From Egibacter sp. (GTDB lineage Bacteria > Actinomycetota > Nitriliruptoria > Euzebyales > Egibacteraceae): a stretch of 32,876 nt of DNA. The stretch's first letter is position 1, and each line of letters begins with the position of its first letter. Where the stretch lies: contig PWFH01000193.1 of the NCBI GenBank assembly GCA_003553795.1, positions 1-32,876 of the forward strand, written 5' to 3'. Below are positions 30,643 through 32,876 of this stretch, piece after piece. The translations under genes and the position numbers were made by a program. The notes beneath the pieces were generated by a model, which searched no databases, was not told the DNA's origin, and saw only the letters and a list, made by a program, of their open reading frames with translations.

Positions 30643-31562
30643 GGCCGCTCCTCGAGGCGGGCCGCGAGCCGCGTGAGGTCGCCGGCGACGGCCTCGGGCT
30701 GCTCGGCGTGCAGGTCGTGGTGACCGCCCGGGTACCACGACGTCGCGACGTCGGGAAGACCCTCGATCGCACGGCCCACCGCCGGGGGGACCGCCGCCGC
30801 GTCGGCCCCGACGACGAGCAGCAGAGCGGGAACCTCGATCGCCCCGAAGCGCGTCGCGGGATCGATGGCGTGCAGCGAGTCGAGGATGGACCGGTGGGCG
30901 CGGCGGTCGAGGCGGGGTCGGGCGAGGCCGTCGCGCTCGACGTAGCAGGCGAGCAGCCCCGCGATCGACGCCTCGGGCCAGCCGGCGTGGCGCGCGCGCA
31001 GCGCCGCGGCGAGCTCGTCAAGACTGCGGTCGCCGAGACGCGGTGGGGCGAGGTCGGCCCAACAGGCCTCGGCATCGGGGTAGGCGGCGGCGAGGTGGAT
31101 CCATCCTCCGTCGACGAGCGCGACGGCGGCCGGCCCTCCGTGGCGCGCGGCGAGCTCCACGACGACGTTGCCGCCCCAAGACTGCCCGACGACGACGGGC
31201 GCGCGCTCGCCGATGAGCTCCTCGGCCTCGAGCAGCGCGGCGAGGTCAGCGGCGGCGGTCGGCGTGTCGTGGCCGACACCGGGATCCGCCGAGCGGCCGT
31301 GACCACGCAGGTCGACGGCGAGCACCTCGTGGCCGTCGGCGGCGAGCCGCGCGGCGACCCCGTCCCACAGCTGCGCGGATGAGGCGAGACCGTGGACGAG
31401 CAGGAAGGGGCGGCGCTCGCCGGCGTGGTGGCGCAGCGCGAGCGGCACGCCGCCGTGCCCCGCCGCGAAGCGGGTCGTCGGCTCGGCGACGGGCCGCGCG
31501 GCGGACGAGACGGCCGCCGGCGCACTCACCGGGGTGGCGGGACGATCGTGGTGGGCTCGCAT
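30639..31562 (-). CDS. Alpha/beta hydrolase
   Basis: A 307-residue soluble alpha/beta hydrolase. Seen: oxyanion strand FLLVHGLASSAQLWD, the loop VDLRGHGRSADPG, nucleophile elbow VVGQSWGGN with Ser between Gln and Trp, and the C-terminal YPGGHHDLHAEQPEAV with the catalytic His. The Trp in the elbow (GQSWGG) is common in esterase and meta-cleavage-type members; substrate unknown. The N-terminal 30 residues are low-complexity, so the true start may lie downstream of the ATG at 31562; the ribosome site there is weak. It is first in an operon with the S51/CysRS-tail fusion, which starts within its stop codon. Confidence 0.82.
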   Translation of the reverse strand: MRAHHDRPATPVSAPAAVSSAARPVAEPTTRFAAGHGGVPLALRHHAGERRPFLLVHGLASSAQLWDGVAARLAADGHEVLAVDLRGHGRSADPGVGHDTPTAAADLAALLEAEELIGERAPVVVGQSWGGNVVVELAARHGGPAAVALVDGGWIHLAAAYPDAEACWADLAPPRLGDRSLDELAAALRARHAGWPEASIAGLLACYVERDGLARPRLDRRAHRSILDSLHAIDPATRFGAIEVPALLLVVGADAAAVPPAVGRAIEGLPDVATSWYPGGHHDLHAEQPEAVAGDLTRLAARLEERP

Positions 31563-31645
31563 GCGTGCGCAAGCATGCCACGCTCGTCGCTGCGCGAGCA
31601 GGCGTGCAGGGGCTCGGCAGCGGCGAGTGGGCCGGCCTGGCGGCG

Positions 31646-31651
31646 TAGGCT
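31646..31651 (+). promoter_or_regulatory. -10 box of the RlmA-like gene
   Basis: TAGGCT, 29 bases before the GTG start, which itself has a strong AAGGAGG site. Confidence 0.5.
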
Positions 31652-31680
31652 CGCCCGAGCGGAGCCAAGGAGGGGCACCG

Positions 31681-32526
31681 GTGCTCGACGACATCCTCGC
31701 GTGGCTGCGCTGCCCGCACTGCCACGACCCCCTCACCCGTGACGCCGGGACCCTCGGCTGTGCGCAGGGCCACCGCTTCGACCTCGCGCGCCAGGGCTAC
31801 GTCTCGCTGCGGCAGGGACGCTCCCGCAACCCCGGGGACACCACGGCGATGGTCCTCGCCCGCGAGCGCGCCCTCACCGCAGGCCATCTCGCGGTCGTGA
31901 CCCGCGCGGTCACCGACACGGCGGCCGCCTGGCTCGGCGACGGTCCGCCGGGAGCGGTCGTCGACCTCGGCGCAGGCACCGGCCACTATCTTGCGAGCGT
32001 GCTCACCGCCTGCCCCGATCGCGTCGGCGTCGCACTCGAGCTCGCGCCCGCAGCGCTGCGGCGCGCCGCACGCGCCCACCCCCGCCTCGGCGCGGTGGGC
32101 TGCGACGTCTGGGAGCCGCTGCCCCTCGTCGACGACGCCGCCGCGGTCCTCCTCAACGTCTTCGCCCCCCGCAACCCCGCCGAGATGCACCGGGTGTGCC
32201 ACCCCGAAGGCATCGCCATCGTCGTCACGCCCACGCCGGCGCACCTCGCCGAGCTCGTCGCACCGCTCGGTCTGCTCTCGGTCGACCCCGCCAAGCAGCC
32301 GCGGCTCCACAGCGCCCTCGAGCCGCGCTTCACCCTGCTTGAGCGGCGCGAGATCACCGCCCCGCTGCGGCTCGACCGCGCCGCGGCGCACGCGATCGCC
32401 GCGATGGGCCCGAGCGCGCACCACGTCGACGACGCGACCCTGGCCGACCGCCTCGCGGCATGTCCCGAGCCGATCGAGGCGACCGCCGCCGTCGAGGTAC
32501 GGGTCCTCCGGCCCCTCGCGCGCTAG
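31681..32526 (+). CDS. RlmA/TlrB-family 23S rRNA (guanine-N1) methyltransferase
   Basis: A 281-residue SAM-dependent methyltransferase with the RlmA layout. The N-terminal zinc knuckle uses Cys11, Cys14, Cys27 and His31 (RCPHC, CAQGH), followed by the family line RFDLARQGYVSLRQG. The SAM-binding motif is VVDLGAGTGHYL (about residues 79-90); LLNVFAPRNPAEMHRV is the next core strand and loop. The family methylates N1 of G745 or G748 in helix 35 of 23S rRNA; the G748 form (TlrB) gives tylosin resistance in streptomycetes. Which G is used here cannot be told. GTG is chosen for its AAGGAGG site and TAGGCT box; longer frames upstream cross the promoter. Confidence 0.88.
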   Translation: MLDDILAWLRCPHCHDPLTRDAGTLGCAQGHRFDLARQGYVSLRQGRSRNPGDTTAMVLARERALTAGHLAVVTRAVTDTAAAWLGDGPPGAVVDLGAGTGHYLASVLTACPDRVGVALELAPAALRRAARAHPRLGAVGCDVWEPLPLVDDAAAVLLNVFAPRNPAEMHRVCHPEGIAIVVTPTPAHLAELVAPLGLLSVDPAKQPRLHSALEPRFTLLERREITAPLRLDRAAAHAIAAMGPSAHHVDDATLADRLAACPEPIEATAAVEVRVLRPLAR

Positions 32527-32657
32527 GACCGTGGGGCTGACATTGGGTCGCGGCGGGGGGGTCGGTGCCGCGGCGACGGGCCCTCACATCCCCTCGCGCC
32601 TGTCTCGCCCGCGCGCCTTGACCTCGCCGTGGTCTTGCTATCGGATGGCGTGGGTGT

Positions 32658-32682
32658 GCGCCCCGGGGGTCCTCCGGGGCGC
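32658..32682. terminator. Hairpin between convergent genes
   Basis: GCGCCCCGG (32658-32666) and CCGGGGCGC (32674-32682) form a perfect 9-bp stem with a seven-base loop. It lies between the RlmA-like gene and the convergent partial gene at the window edge and may end both transcripts. No T-tract. Confidence 0.5.
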
Positions 32683-32703
32683 AGCGAGGGTGGATGGGGG
32701 GGT

Positions 32704-32876
32704 CTAGAGGTCGAGGGTGGGCTGCACGGGTGGTGGGGGTTCGTCGTCGGGTGGTTCGGGCGGCGGCGGCTGGTCGGCTGGCCGGCTGGGCGGGTCGCCT
32801 CCCGAGGGTCGGCCTCGGTCGGGCGGGTCGCCTCCGGAGGGTCGGCTTCGGTCGGGCGGGTCGCCTCCGGGGGGGT
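32704..32876 (-). CDS. 3' end of a gene with an 11-residue repeat tail (partial)
   Basis: An open minus-strand frame runs from the window edge to a TAG at 32706-32704 and gives about 57 residues of C-terminus. It holds repeats of the form GGDPPDRxRPS, two full and part of a third, then a Pro-rich tail ending EPPPPVQPTLDL. Pro/Asp/Arg-rich disordered tails are common on membrane or wall proteins and regulators; the main domain is outside the window. The coding call rests on the repeat having a 33-base period that keeps frame and on the clean stop before a hairpin. Confidence 0.5.
   Translation of the reverse strand, partial: PPGGDPPDRSRPSGGDPPDRGRPSGGDPPSRPADQPPPPEPPDDEPPPPVQPTLDL
32788..32876. 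repeat. 33-bp tandem repeat
   Basis: Units start at 32788, 32821 and 32854 (cut by the window end), almost identical, each starting GGGCGGGTCGCCTCC. The period of 33 matches the 11-residue repeat in the minus-strand partial gene. Confidence 0.8.

Noticed and set aside
1-32876. tRNA, rRNA or riboswitch genes
   Set aside because: I searched by eye for T-loop sequences of the GTTCGA type and known riboswitch cores and saw none; a covariance-model scan would be decisive.

Overview
The window is a stretch of very GC-rich bacterial chromosome. Codon third positions are almost all G or C, GTG and TTG starts are common, and purine-rich ribosome binding sites precede most genes. Gene content (type II menB with the Asp-containing active-site loop, VanW-family cell-wall protein, YcaD-like MFS carrier, RlmA/TlrB-type rRNA methyltransferase, phosphotransacetylase with an N-terminal BioD-like part) fits an actinomycete-type organism (Actinomycetota). 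The acidic surface protein, BCCT carrier and sucrose phosphorylase would suit a deep-branching, salt- or alkali-tolerant lineage such as Nitriliruptoria. That placement is inference only. No tRNA, rRNA, CRISPR array, insertion sequence or phage gene was seen. Most of the window looks like ordinary chromosome.

Layout. 1-1.5 kb: MFS transporter and a tiny membrane protein. 1.8-2.7 kb: a thioredoxin-DUF302 operon behind a perfect palindrome. 2.8-5 kb: VanW-family wall protein and a small membrane protein. 5-6.1 kb: LacI-type regulator with a probable self-operator. 6.3-8.4 kb: HD-GYP phosphodiesterase and secreted CAP-domain protein. 8.4-8.8 kb: broken EAL-domain remnant. 9-13.6 kb: DedA-like membrane protein, menB, gamma-glutamyltransferase, YcaD-like MFS carrier. 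13.8-17.6 kb: anchored hydrolase, O-methyltransferase, sucrose phosphorylase, an unrecognised protein. 17.7-23.4 kb: BCCT carrier, VKOR-like membrane oxidoreductase, TauE/SafE permease, a hypothetical membrane protein and an SLC13 permease with TrkA-C domains. 23.6-27 kb: pta-ackA. 27-27.4 kb: cold shock gene with structured flanks. 27.7-32.5 kb: flavodoxin-like protein, glycine-zipper protein, an S51-peptidase/CysRS-tail fusion co-transcribed with an alpha/beta hydrolase, and an RlmA-like methyltransferase. The right edge carries the 3' end of a gene with an 11-residue repeat tail.

How parts may work together. The most interesting signal is a DNA site of fixed form, TACCC-N4-GGGTA, found three times and each time in a promoter region: before thioredoxin-DUF302 (2683), before the VKOR-like gene (19476) and before the SLC13 permease (23467). 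This resembles operators of CsoR/CstR-type repressors. The genes behind the sites, plus the TauE/SafE gene downstream of VKOR, share a thiol/sulfur theme. I infer a dispersed persulfide-, sulfide- or metal-responsive regulon whose repressor lies outside the window. The VKOR-like protein has lost the loop cysteine pair, so it may depend on a soluble partner such as the co-regulated thioredoxin.

Promoters. Many genes have a TAnnnT -10 hexamer, often TAGGCT, TAGCNT or TACGCT, about 30-50 bases before the start. These stand out in this GC-rich DNA and allowed several promoter calls. One gene (28381) appears leaderless.
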